Assembly (NCBI GenBank): GCA_009760885.1
Contig: CM019715.1
Location: 22,719,642 to 22,783,641, forward strand
From: Achatina immaculata
Lineage: Eukaryota > Mollusca > Gastropoda > Stylommatophora > Achatinidae
Length of the DNA stretch: 64,000 nucleotides
Direction: 5' to 3'
The translations under genes were made by a program, and so were the position numbers. A model generated the notes under the pieces. The model saw only the letters and a list, made by a program, of their open reading frames with translations. It ran no database searches and was not told the origin of the DNA. The first letter of the stretch is position 1; each line of letters opens with the position of its first letter. Positions 45,151 to 55,439 of this stretch are shown here, in pieces.

Positions 45151-45712
45151 GTAACCTGTGTTCACAAAAACTGGTGCATGTAAGATATTTAGTCAATCCT
45201 AGCACAATGCTAATTTACGAGGGTATCATAGTATATATATATATAGTAAGATATATATTTTGATCTTCTTCCTTCTATTTTTCCTGTTGTTATAATATTT
45301 TCAATACCCTCTCTTCTCATTGCATGTCCTATGAAAGTACATTGTCTCTCTCTTATCTTTTTGACAAGATTTTTTTTTTGGTCTCTCCAGCTCTTCTCAT
45401 ACATTCTTCATTAGTTATTTTTGCTGTCCAGGGGATTCGCAACATTCTTCTAATAAACCACATTTCTGATTTTTGTGCAGACTTGCCTATTGTCCATGAT
45501 TCACTTCCATATGACAAGATAGGTTCAATATAGTATTTTAGGACTATATATATATATATATATATAAGAAGAAGAAGACCAGGAGAAATGATACTGGACA
45601 GTCTGACAGGATGGTGTGAGAGGAGATCACCATCTGAACTGATGGCCTGCATGAAGGATCGAGTACTCTGGAGAGGCATAATAGCCAACGCCAGTCGGCA
45701 CGGCACCTGATG

Positions 45713-45762
<50 letters not shown>

Positions 45763-46684
45763 CTAAGTCCCGTAGCATTTGCATGCTGTATGGGTGTGAA
45801 ATGTTAGTGGCTTAATATTTCTAGGCAACCACTACAGCATTTGAGGTAGGGAAACCAATACCTTGCCTCGCTGCCTTTGTTCTCCTAGGTAAACCCCAGG
45901 TACCCATTTTTGGAGGCTGACCAGTAAAAGTATCGATTTTAAAAAAAAGAGAAAAACCGAAACTTTTTTATGCATCGGTTACCGTAACCAATTTATATTA
46001 TAAAAAAACTGTTAAAAAGCAACCAACGAGGTCGGTTACAGCATAACCAGGCCAGTAGGACGATGATGTTCATATTGAATTGAGGAGAATCAGCCAGTTC
46101 TGACTTTGGTTCAGTATGAGAGCATTTTATAAAGATTAAATCTTACCGCAAATAAGCAAGAAAGAAAAGTTCACATGAACATTCAATTCCCTCTGACGTT
46201 TGTAAAATATGTTTAAATTTACATTAGGAAAAAAAAGCATAAGGTGCTGAATTTTGCAATGAAACAAACAACGGTATTTTGGAAGTCAGTTAGTCAGTCA
46301 TTTCCTTGCGGAACTTTGCCTACCTAACAGCTCTCCTGTAGACCCTCTCGCTTGTAAGCAAGATGCCCTGTTGCTGATGCGTCCATTCGCAGATTATCAA
46401 CGATGTCTTGCAGCCATCTTCGCCTTGGTCTTCCTCTCTTTCTTTTTCCGATTATATACCCTTCCAAGACGGTCTTCTATAAATTCTCATGACGTGTAAT
46501 GTGTCAAAAATATTGAAGTTTTCTCTGTTTAATCTTCTTTACTAGTCAACCTCCTTCAATATTAAGTTCTCGCAGTATGGATATATTTGTTATTTTTGTG
46601 TCCATGGTATTTGAAGGACTCTTCTGTGGCGTACTTCTTGTAAATTGAAAGACAGGTAAAATTTTACTTCCCGGTTCCAGCACG

Positions 46685-46724
<40 letters not shown>

Positions 46725-48696
46725 CCTTATACATATATAATATAAGGATATTAATACATTATAAAATATTACCTCAAATGATTTTTCAGGCCCCAAATTT
46801 CCATCCCGCGGTTGATGATAGCGACGAAGACGTGGATGTGAGCTCCAAGTTTCGACCAGTCCCCGACGAAGCTCATCTGATGAGGCTGATGGATGAAGTC
46901 CTGGCACTGAGAAGCAAGCTGCTGACCCCTGTCTCTCACTACTCAGACGAGATGGGAAAGAGGTTCAAGCCCAGTGGTTTCCTTGGCAGCCGCGGGAAGC
47001 GGTTTATTCCTGGATTAGAATCACTTCTTCTTGCTAGCTACTATCAGGGTAAATGTTTATGTATCATCATGTACGTGCAGTGCTCTTTCATCATCATCAT
47101 CATCATCATCATCATCGCCTTTCACTTCCTTGAGAGCATAGGCCACGGATAAAGGCTCTCCAGTCGTCCCTGTTCTTGGAATTATTCTCTACTTCCTTCC
47201 ATATGTATCCCTTGTCTCTGAGCATTGTCCTGGTACTCGGATGGGATATCGGTTCTGCAGCTTCCTTTCGCCTTTGACTGCACAACGTCATGCGCTCTGT
47301 TATCAGATTCCCTTCCTCTTCCAAGACAGTTTACTGTCTTTCCTCTCCGTGTTTCTGTAACGCTTCAGTTTTTTTTCCCACAAGGAACAGGTTGATCCCC
47401 CAACCTCCTTAGTCACCTCTTATGACATACGTGGAAGGTGGCAGTGGCCCTATTCTTCTCTCCCAGAATCTGGGTCCCGTTAACCACACGCTCTTTACGC
47501 ATATATAAACTCTTCCTAGTTCCAGCATTCACCATACCTCATAAGATCTTGATATATAAACTCTTCCTAGTTCCACTAGTCACAGTACTTCATAAGATCT
47601 TGATATATAAACTCTTCCTAGTTCCACTAGTCACAGTACTTCATAAGATCTTGATATATAAACTCTTCCTAGTCCCAGCATTCACCATACCTCATAAGAT
47701 CTTGATATATAAACTCTTCCTAGTCCCAGCATTCACCATACCTCATAAGATCTTGATATATAAACTCTTCCTAGTTCCACTAGTCACAGTACTTCATAAG
47801 ATCTTGATATATAAACTCTTCCTAGTTCCAGCACTCACTATACGTCATAATACCTGGATACTTTTCACATATATAACACTATTGTTTCTTTTAGTTGTGA
47901 TATGTCGTTTCTATCGCATAAAAGGGCGGCTTTTACCCGTTAATTCGCCGCGTGGTTCGTTATTTCGTCATGTTTTGCCGCCAACACTTCTAGGAGTTTC
48001 CGTAATCACTCCGAATCGTGCCGATTGATGCTTCTCTAAAGAGTACAGTGTTTCTTCTTCTTTCTCAATAATCAAAATATTTAAAGCTAAACATTTGTTC
48101 ACTGTACAACTGTAAGTTTGTATATTTCAAAGTAAGCTTTTGTTTGTTTATTTAGCTTTCGTACGCACTTGCAAATGATATTTAGTGCTATTTTTTTCAG
48201 TAGTCAAGACGCATTTGCGAGGTAAATTTGGACTATACTACGTTATTCGCTAGTGCTATGGACCTTAATTTCGCGAATGCGTGGAAAGGGGAGGGGGAGT
48301 GTCTCCTACCTATGTTTGCCTGTAACTCTGTATTTATGAAATATCATATAGAAGCTTGAGAATTTTAAACATTAAATGGCAGGACAAGATCAGGAACGAG
48401 GAGGTCTGGGAAAGGGCAGGACAAAAACCTATGAATCTACAAATCATGTCTAGGAAATGGAGGTGGATTTGCCACACTCTGAGGAAAACCGACACCAGCA
48501 TAGCAAGACAGGCACTGACATGGAATCCTCAAGGAAATAGAAAACGAGGAAGACCTAGACTTAACTTGGAGAAGAGAAATCATGAAAGTGCTCAGAGACA
48601 AGGGATAGACATGGAAGGAAGCAGAGAATAACTCCAAGAACAGGAATGACTGGAGAGCCTTTATCTGTGGCCTTTGCTCTCAAGGGAGTGAAAGGC

Positions 48697-48735
<39 letters not shown>

Positions 48736-48792
48736 ATCTACTCAGTATTTTGCTTGTAATTTACGTTTAACTCTCTGTCTTGTTATTTATCT

Positions 48793-48826
<34 letters not shown>

Positions 48827-51800
48827 CTGTCACATACTCATACATACTCACCCCCTCACTGAAAACGTACTTTCTTGAACAATACTTTCCTTGCGCAATG
48901 ATTAGCACAAAAACGTACTCATATCATGTCATACTGAACTTCTGAAAGCCAATTAGACACTGGCTTCATCTTAAAATTAACGCAAAAACTGAATGCTTAA
49001 GTGCTTTCGTTAACTTCGGAAAGACCAAATGAAAAACTCCTCATTTCTCTTATCTTTGTATTACACTCCTTGAGACAGCATAAATCTGAGGAAGTGACAA
49101 GACTAGAGTTCTGTTAGCAGTGTTGTGACGAGAATGGGGTAACCTGACACAGCCTGTGAAGTGAAATTTGTGATAGTTTTATCCGAGGTGTAGAAATAGC
49201 GAGAATGGACAACCTTTTGACAGCAGAACTGACTAACCGAAAGAGCTGACTAATGCACTTTAGCATAACCGAAGGAAATGGCTAATGCACTTTAGCATAA
49301 CCAAAGGAAATGTTTTTGAGAGCATATTTGTACAAGGATTCAAAATCTCGCACACTGGCCGCAAAAACATTGGAGGGTACACTGGTTGTGAATTGCATAA
49401 CCGAAGGAAATGGTTAATGCACTTTAGCATAACCGAAAGAAATGGCTAATACACTTTAGCATAACCGAAGGAAATGACTAACGCACTTTAATATATCCGA
49501 AGGAACTGACTAATAATGCACTTTAGCATAACCAAACGAAATGACTAATGCACTTTAGCATAACTGAAGGAACTGCCTTAATTTGATGCTGCTTATAATA
49601 TGGCCAGGCCGAGGTAATTGTATTCATGTTGTGGAATTTATACGCTTTGACAAATACCGGGGGAATTGATATAATTTGATAAAGCTTATGGTTTTGATAT
49701 AATCTGACTAAGCTTGTTGAGTTGACATAATTTAAGAAAGCTCGTGGAGTTCATGCAATTTGGCAAAACTAGTGGAACTGATATAAAAATGACAAAGCTT
49801 GTGAAAATAACATAATTTGACAATGCTTGTAAGTGTTAATACAGTTTAACACATCTTTTGGAACTGATATAATCTGACAAGCTTAGGGAGTTAATGTAAT
49901 CTGACAGTTTCTGAGAGTGGCCGGAGTTGAGGGCTAAATGGACATAAGGAAGAACTTTAGTTTCTGACAGTAAATGTTGTCGCAGTGTGTTGGCAGCGGA
50001 GAGGTCAGAGTTTCCTCAGACCTGAGGTGAGATCGACCTATGTTCCCTTCTCTGATCCACGCGCTTTAAACAATTAGTCTTGGCACGTATGTTTGTTTTT
50101 CTCTGTTGTTTCACAACACCAAACAAAAGCGTCTTTCCTGTGTTCCCAACATTCGTCTTTGATGGAATGTTGGTTCTCTGTGAGTTAGCATTTCAAGTAA
50201 TATTTATCTGTATTGGTACGATGACCCTTCTTTTACATAAATTCCATTCTCAGGCTTCGTCTAAGTTTTTTGTTTGTTTTCCCGAATCTTCTTGCATAAA
50301 TTATCTCAGTGGATATTGTGACATGTTAAATACTGTCCGAGTCTACGCAGCTAAAAGAGTTAATCAAGGACATAGAGCATTAAAGAACTCGATTTCTAGT
50401 TTGTTTAGCAGGAAGCAAGCATTGGGGGTGCCATGAACTGTCAAAACAAACACTGGCTTTTCTTACTGCAGCCACGAAACTCGAGACAAGTTAACCATGT
50501 CAATGATCTCATTAAAAGAGCAACTCCATAGCCAGGATCAACTCTATAGCCAGGATCAACTCTACAGCCATGATCAACTATATAGCCATGAGAACTTTTT
50601 GATATTTCACCGCATGTATAACCATATTGATAGAAATATTACAAAAATGAGTAAAGAGTATGCAGTAGATGATTATTTATACGAACAGAAGGATTATTAA
50701 AGATGGCTACATCTTCTTCTTCTTCGTCTTATTCTTCTTCTTTCTGAGCCATTAAGGCTCGTTGCTGCGGATAAAGTTGCCTTTATTCCTCCCTATTCTT
50801 CTTTCTCCTGTTGCTGGCAATAGTTTCTGCATATTCTCTTCTGTGCTGTCTCTCCGTCTCTGACTTGGTTTGTTTCTGGGTCTTGCTTCTTGCATTTCTT
50901 GTGCACACATTATTTTCGTTCATCTGTTCTCTTTCATCCTTTCTACAAGGGAAATATGTTCAGTTTCAAGACGTTTAATATCCGCTGTGATTTAAGATAG
51001 TTAAATAAGTTTACAAACAGGCAAATAACCCAGGATGACTGTGCAGGAATACCTCTGACATATTGCAGGTTCGGTTCTAGACCACTGTTGTGAAGCTAAT
51101 ATCGCAATAAAGCGATACACGCTTTTGTGTGGGTGGGTGGGTGGGGGCTTCCCAGTGTATATAAAAATGCATAATATAATTATATGTATAATATATTCTT
51201 TTAAGTGCGAATTTTTACAACTAGGAAACAACGATGCTTTAGTACAGTAAAGTGATAGAAAACAGTGTTGTAAGGTTAGACCTCGAAAAGATTATAGATA
51301 AAGCACTTTTAGACGTGAGAGACAGAAAAATAACAAGACAATTATCCGAGACTTGAACCACGGACTCCGGTTGGGCGTGCAGCCGTCCAGCCATGGAAGA
51401 ACAGCAAATATTGCAAAAGATAAGCGACGTTTATTAATGGGCTGTTCTCTCGTGGCTTGATAGTTGCTTGACCTACTGGAGGCCGCGGTTCAAGTCCCAG
51501 GTAATTCTCTTGTCATTTTTCTTTCTCTTGCGTCTAAAAGTGGTTTACTCTGGTTGAACCATTCTTGTGTTCTGTTAAGCGCGCAATCAGCCAGGTCTAA
51601 AGAACAACACAGTACTGTAAAATAGTTTATGCCCCCTCTTCTCATTGCATATCATATGAAAGTACAATGTCTCTCTCTTATTTTTACTGTTAAAAATCAA
51701 TTAAAAATCATGACATTTTCATGTGCCGACGGCCTTGGAAATGCCGTGCCTAATATATCATAATGCTATGTAAACTGGGATTTTACCTTTTTAATTTACC

Positions 51801-52922
51801 TTTCTTACTCATCCATTTGCCATTTCATTCATATCATCGTCGTCGTCATCATCATCATCATCATCTGCCGTGCCGACTGGCGTTGATTATTATGCACCTC
51901 CAGAGTACATGATCCTTCATGCAGGCTATCAGCTCATTTGGTGATCTCCTCTCACACCATCTCGTCAGACTGTCCAGTATCAATTCTCTTGGTCTTCCTA
52001 CTGATCTTCTTCCTTCTATTTTTCCTGTTGTTACAATATTTTCAGTGTCCTCACTTCTCATTGCATGTCCTATGAAAGTACATTGTGTCTCTCTTAATTT
52101 TTTTTTTTTTGGCAAGATTTTTTTTGTCTCTCCAGTTCTTGTCATACATTCTCCATTAGCTATTTTTGCTGTCCAGGAAATTTGCAACATTCTTCTAATA
52201 AATCACATTTCTACTTCTAATAAACCACATTTCTACCACATTTCATTCACACTTTACGTTTTCTGCGTAATTAAATATAATATACTCCATCCCATACTTT
52301 CGTCCATTGGTCCATCCATTTATCTGTCTCTCTGTCTGTTCGCATTGAATGTTTGGTATCAAGTAAAAGTTAATAAAGCTCGCCTCCATTCCTCTCTATT
52401 CCTAATCTCTCTCCAGTTGGTGACACCAATTTCTTTTATATCCTCTTTTAGGTTCATTCATTCACATGTTCTGTGCTTCTTTCACTCTTTTTGTATCATT
52501 ATTGTCTTCGACGTGTCTACCATCCGTCAATCTCCTGCCATTTGTGTACTCGTCTGTGAATTGTTCTCCCAAGAATTAAATATCGAAATCGATTACTTCA
52601 TATAAGCCTTTGCCAGATATAAGATGAAATAACACTTTACTGTGTTTTTCCCCTCTGTTTTATAATTTATTTAATAATTTTCCTGCGGCTTGTCCTGTCG
52701 GCATGTAGTTATTCATTCTTCTCATGCTAATGTGATTGCCAGAACTAATGTAATATATGTGCCGATTCTCATACTTATAATTTAAACGACATGTATCCGA
52801 TTACATAAGCTAGCTTAAATGAGAACTACCATTAAATGCTTATTCTGGCCTTTATCTTCTCACCAGATGCCGAGAAATGGAAGAGACAGCCTCATTTAGG
52901 ATTCCACGGGTCTAGAGGATAA
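45055..52922 (+). CDS. Tachykinin-related peptide precursor (3 coding exons, 136 residues)
   Basis: Secreted neuropeptide precursor, joined from 45055-45150, 46790-47048 and 52867-52922. Seen in sequence: signal peptide (residues 1 to about 22, hydrophobic core VMVTLILVAM), acidic spacer DDSDEDVDV (41-49), GKR at 88-90, peptide FKPSGFLGSR (91-100), GKR at 101-103, spacer 104-123, KR at 124-125, peptide QPHLGFHGSR (126-135), and Gly 136 directly before the stop. Known of the family: protostome tachykinin-related peptides end in FxGxR-amide, with Gly as amide donor and dibasic cleavage sites. Both peptides fit, and the second would probably become pyroglutamyl. The bivalve peptide pQYGFHAVR-amide is similar to it. 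All four splice junctions have GT/AG and fitting phases (intron 1 phase 0, intron 2 phase 1). Inferred role: ligand of a tachykinin-type G-protein-coupled receptor, released by neurons. Only two copies were found; a further phase-1 exon inside intron 2 is not excluded. Confidence 0.87.
45255..45715. mobile_element. Family E LINE with twin-priming inversion, in tachykinin intron 1
   Basis: 45255-45540 is in reverse orientation (LKYYIEPILSYGSESWTIGKSAQKS..MWFIRRMLRIPWTAKITNEECMRRAGE). 45568-45715 is in forward orientation (RPGEMILDSLTGWCERRSPSELMACMKDRVLWRGIIANASRHGT). The two halves are consecutive parts of one LINE C-terminus joined head-to-head with a TA tract between. A (TA)n tract follows (45714-45757). 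Confidence 0.82.
45780..45955 (-). mobile_element. SINE2 fragment
   Basis: gtatgggtgtgaaatgttag, ttgttctcctaggtaaaccc, and ccaggtacccatttttggag match the reversed SINE2 body. The tRNA head is missing. Confidence 0.65.
45956..46280. other. Intron 1 spacer
   Basis: No feature recognised. Confidence 0.4.
46285..46640 (-). mobile_element. LINE family C 3' end in tachykinin intron 1
   Basis: agttagtcagtcatttcctt, gcggaactttgcctacctaa and gttctcgcagtatgg match the reverse of 55960-56310. (TA)n follows at 46688-46720. Confidence 0.82.
46790..47048 (+). CDS. Tachykinin precursor exon with first FxGxR-amide peptide
   Basis: The acceptor atttttcag ends at 46789. 259 bases give residues 33-118 plus the first base of codon 119. 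It starts APNFHPAVDDSDEDV and includes KFRPVPDEAHLMRLMDEV, a likely amphipathic spacer. Then come EMGKR, FKPSGFLGSRGKR and FIPGLESLLLASYYQ. The donor is CAGG|gtaaat (47048/47049), phase 1. The open frame extends upstream to an ATG at 46778 only because the acceptor region happens to be open. The Met before GKR could also yield an amidated by-product. Confidence 0.88.
47085..47335 (-). mobile_element. LINE family G 3' end in tachykinin intron 2
   Basis: The (CAT)n tract 47090-47117 is the reversed GAT tail. It is followed by the reversed family G end (ctttcacttccttgagagca, ccttgtctctgagcattgtc). Confidence 0.78.
47495..47860. repeat. 51-bp minisatellite in tachykinin intron 2, about 7 units
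   Basis: The unit is cataagatcttgatatataa, actcttcctagttcca, then a variable 15 bases: ctagtcacagtactt or gcattcaccatacct. 51 is divisible by 3, so one forward frame stays open (196 codons at 47438-48028) with a 17-residue period LFLVP..T..HKILIYK. Two unit types alternate in blocks. Confidence 0.93.
47861..48344. other. Intron 2 spacer
   Basis: No feature recognised. Confidence 0.4.
48345..48735 (+). mobile_element. LINE family G 3' end with (GAT)n tail
   Basis: Encodes RILNIKWQDKIRNEEVWERAGQ, RKWRWICHTLRKTDTSIARQ and ALTWNPQGNRKRGRPRLN, then a frameshifted end and (GAT)n at 48698-48735. RTE-like C-terminal signature (W-GHTLRK type, with C for G here). Confidence 0.85.
48736..49189. other. 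Intron 2 spacer with TGTC microsatellite
   Basis: (TGTC)n at 48790-48830; nothing else recognised. Confidence 0.5.
49190..49575. repeat. About 32-bp minisatellite
   Basis: aaatggctaatgcactttag then cataaccgaagg repeats, interrupted at 49310-49395 by a dispersed segment shared with 44015-44095. Confidence 0.88.
49576..49915. repeat. Degenerate tandem repeat, about 28-34 bp
   Basis: Loose units of tgatataatttgacaaagct then tgtggagt from about 49640 to 49910. Confidence 0.65.
49916..50699. other. Intron 2 spacer with an unsupported ORF
   Basis: The 118-codon + ORF at 50080-50436 is Cys- and Phe-rich but has no recognisable domain and no splice-supported context. A short 12-15 bp repeat (ggatcaactctatagcca) lies at 50525-50590. 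Confidence 0.5.
50700..50985 (-). mobile_element. LINE family H fragment
   Basis: tctgagccattaaggctcgt, ctgcggataaagttgccttt and ctctgacttggtttgtttct match 54120-54380 (-). Starts with TTC repeats. Confidence 0.7.
51275..51400 (-). mobile_element. SINE3, reverse copy of an inverted pair
   Basis: ggttagacctcg, gcacttttagacgtgagaga, gacttgaaccacggactccg (reversed B box) and gtgcagccgtccagccatgg. Pairs with the forward copy 51437-51570. Confidence 0.72.
51437..51570 (+). mobile_element. SINE3, forward copy of an inverted pair
   Basis: tggcttgatagttgcttgac (A-box region), gcggttcaagtcccaggtaa (B box), and cttgcgtctaaaagtggttt then gaaccattc. Confidence 0.72.
51620..51690 (-). mobile_element. 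Family E LINE scrap
   Basis: cttctcattgcatatcatat then gaaagtacaatgtctctctc matches 52050-52100. Confidence 0.7.
51835..52215 (-). mobile_element. LINE family E 3' end in tachykinin intron 2
   Basis: Starts with a (CAT)n tail, then the reversed frames SRHGR, MKDHVLWR, DSLTRWCERRSPNELIACM, ECMTRTGETKK and MLQISWTAKIANG. Same C-terminal region as 10585-11280. Confidence 0.85.
52370..52530 (-). mobile_element. LINE family H fragment
   Basis: aagctcgcctccattcctct, ccagttggtgacaccaattt and cttttatatcctctttta match 54165-54240. Confidence 0.7.
52867..52922 (+). CDS. Tachykinin precursor terminal exon with second FxGxR-amide peptide
   Basis: The acceptor ttctcaccag ends at 52866. The first two bases (AT) complete the Asp codon begun by the G at 47048. 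It then reads AEKWKRQPHLGFHGSRG and the stop TAA at 52920-52922. The KR-Q start, the GSRG ending shared with exon 2, the correct phase and the consensus acceptor together make chance unlikely. The open stretch is only 18 codons, so it is invisible to ORF callers. Confidence 0.87.
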
Positions 52923-53325
52923 AGCAATCTGCATACGAGAGTATCCTAACTTCAGTTTAGCTTGTAATCATCGCATTCATTTTGGCATCGACCTGGAATA
53001 ATCGAGATCCGGTCTGCTTGTCTTTTTATTTTTAAAAATCTCCCTGTATACTAAGCTTGTAGTATCGATACACGCAATTTCGGTAGTATTCGTCAGAGCG
53101 GCCGATATTTAATGTGCTCAGTGGCCGATCCAATTTATGGTGCCGTTTAAATATTATAATTTCTTTACATCATAGAATAATGCTAGATTGTAACCTGCTG
53201 TTCTTTCAGAAATTTAATTCAACTCTAGTACGTATTCTACGAATGTTTAATCTTTGCAAGGACACAAATACTGTTGCCTTTAAGCACGTTTATTCCCTTT
53301 TTTTTCTGAACAAACAATCCTTAGT

Positions 53326-53336
53326 AATAAAATAAA
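53326..53336 (+). promoter_or_regulatory. Candidate polyadenylation signal of the tachykinin gene
   Basis: Two overlapping AATAAA hexamers (53326 and 53331) lie about 400 bases after the stop. Others occur further downstream in this AT-rich DNA (53683 and 53768 areas), so the true site is open. Confidence 0.35.
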
Positions 53337-53339
53337 ACT

Positions 53340-53984
53340 GGTTTCTTCACCAACCACTAAGTTGTAAGAAGTCTATTGTTATATTTCCAGTTTCCATCAA
53401 CGGTCGCCTGCACATACGTGTACTCCCTGCTGCAGTTTCGGGTTTTTAACTAGCAAGAAATAAACGAAACAAAAGAAAAATAACGTTATTTTAAAAAATT
53501 CTCCCCCCCCCCCTCTTTCTCTCACACACACACACCCATCCGAAATTAACTCCAAAAAGTAAAAGTTGCGTCGACATTACTACTAACTTCATATACAACT
53601 TTGTGTGTCTATACATTTTCAGAACAAACATTCTGGACACAGTTTTTTTAAAAATGTTATTGTGTGTGGAAATAAAAGTGACAAAATAAAGGCTGTGCCC
53701 ATATTTATTTCAAAACAATACAGAGAAGAAACTTTACAATTTCAGTATGTCAGCACATTTATTCAGAAATAAATGTGATAAGTAAAGATAATTTGATGTG
53801 TTTTCTGTTGCTCGTTATTAAGTATTTATGAACGATTGTACTGATATCATAACATATCATATATCATACCATGCCATACAATATCGTATCGTATCATAAG
53901 TTACATCGTTTGATCATCTTACTTTTTACCGCCACTTCTGGCTGTCTTGACGCGATGATGATTCAGCTGATGAGATGGTGCTAA
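53340..53984. other. AT-rich spacer after the tachykinin gene
   Basis: C-tract and CA microsatellite at 53503-53536; no gene seen. Confidence 0.45.
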
Positions 53985-54872
53985 TATTAAGACCAATAAA
54001 ATGAGAAGCTGACTAGACGGCGATGATATCTTGACCAATAAAATGAGAGCTGACTAGACGACGCAGATATCTGGACCAATAAAATGGGAGCTGACTAGAC
54101 GGCACTGAATATCTTCTTCTTCTTCAGCTTTCCGAGCCATTATGGCTCATTACTGCAGATAAAGTTCGCCTCCATTCCTTTCTATTCCTAATCTTCTCTC
54201 TCCGGTTGGTGACACCAAATTCTTTTATATCCTACTCTATGTTGCCTTTCCATCTCTGTCTTGGTCTACCCCTTGGTCTTGTTTCCCTCATCTCTTGTAC
54301 ATACATCATTTTCGTTTGTCTGTTCTCTTCCATTCTTTCCACATGCCCCAGTCAGCGTAGTCTGTTCAGTTTCAAAACATTTATAATTCGCTGGGATTTA
54401 AATAAGCTGTTCAGTTCAGTGTTCTTTCTAGCTCTCCATTCTCCACTGTTGGTATTTTTTATCGGCCCCAAAGATTCTTCTTAGGATCTTGTTCTCAAAG
54501 ATCTGCAATTGTTGTTCATCTTTATTTGTTATATTCCACGTTTCTGATCCATACATGACGGGCTGGTCTTGATATAGTTTTGCAGATTGTTACTTTTGTG
54601 TTTGGGGACCGGATTTTGGATTTTATCAGGTGTTGCAAGGCCAATACTTGGACCAATGTCCAAATGGGAGCTGAGTAGATAGCGCTGGTATTTCGACCAA
54701 TAAACTAGGAGCTGACAAGACGGAACTGATAACTGTGCCAATAAAATGGGAACTGACTAGACGGCACTGAATATCTGGACCAATAAAATGGGAGGTGACA
54801 AGACGGCACTGAATATCTGTACCAATAAAGTGAGAGGTGACAAGACCGCGTTGATAACTGGACCATAAAATG
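53985..54872. repeat. About 43-bp minisatellite interrupted by a LINE
   Basis: Units of ctgaatatctggaccaataa then aatgggagctgactagacgg occupy 53985-54107 and resume at 54640-54872. The gap is a family H LINE. Confidence 0.9.
54108..54638 (-). mobile_element. LINE family H 3' region inside the minisatellite
   Basis: TTC repeats at the start are the reversed tail. The reverse strand continues with an RTE-like C-terminal region: an IYGSETWNITNKDEQQLQIFENKILR-type segment around 54470-54560 and an LRWLGHVERMEENRQTK-type segment near 54330. Frameshifted. Confidence 0.78.
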
Positions 54873-55439
54873 AGAGCCGATCACGATCTTACCATACACA
54901 TAATATGCTTTATCATTGGCACCAGGATATTTACTTACTTCATCCTGCCCGGGTGGTGGATCGATGTGTTTCCTAGTAGTGGGATCCAGCAAGAAGCTTG
55001 TTCCTGGAGTCAAATGGATGTGAAGAAAGGCACTCTAGTTTATTCCTTATCCAAATCTTCGCATTTTTCAAGACATTCATCATATCATAAACTGCAAATA
55101 CTTCCAGCTCGCAATCGAAGGAAGATCATTGAACACTCCTTGAAGACTTCAGAATGTAGTGACCACAGTTACTGACCGTTGTCATTTCTGTGCAATACAG
55201 AAAGCTACGTACCACGCAACTCTACCTTATACACTGCGTATTGTAAAGAGTATAACACATAAAAGATGAGATAACAACCCTCACATTCAAAACTCAATGA
55301 ATTCTAAATAACAGAGCAGTTAACACAGCATTTCTTAACCAGAAGTGTTGGATATATGTGACAGGTCTTCAGGGTTGGTCTTACAATGTAAAATCATTTC
55401 TCGACTTTCACTGATCATAAATTAAATTATTTAACTTGT
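54873..55439. other. Unassigned spacer
   Basis: The 101-codon + ORF (54870-55175) and its antisense partner have no recognisable domain. Confidence 0.45.

Noticed and set aside
50080..50436. 118-codon ORF as a small secreted protein
   Set aside because: Hydrophobic but lacks a signal-peptide layout or domain, and lies in the tachykinin intron without splice context.
47049..52866. Further tachykinin peptide exons in intron 2
   Set aside because: I looked for GF-x-G-x-R-G-K-R type coding with flanking splice sites and found none by eye; a computed search could still find one.
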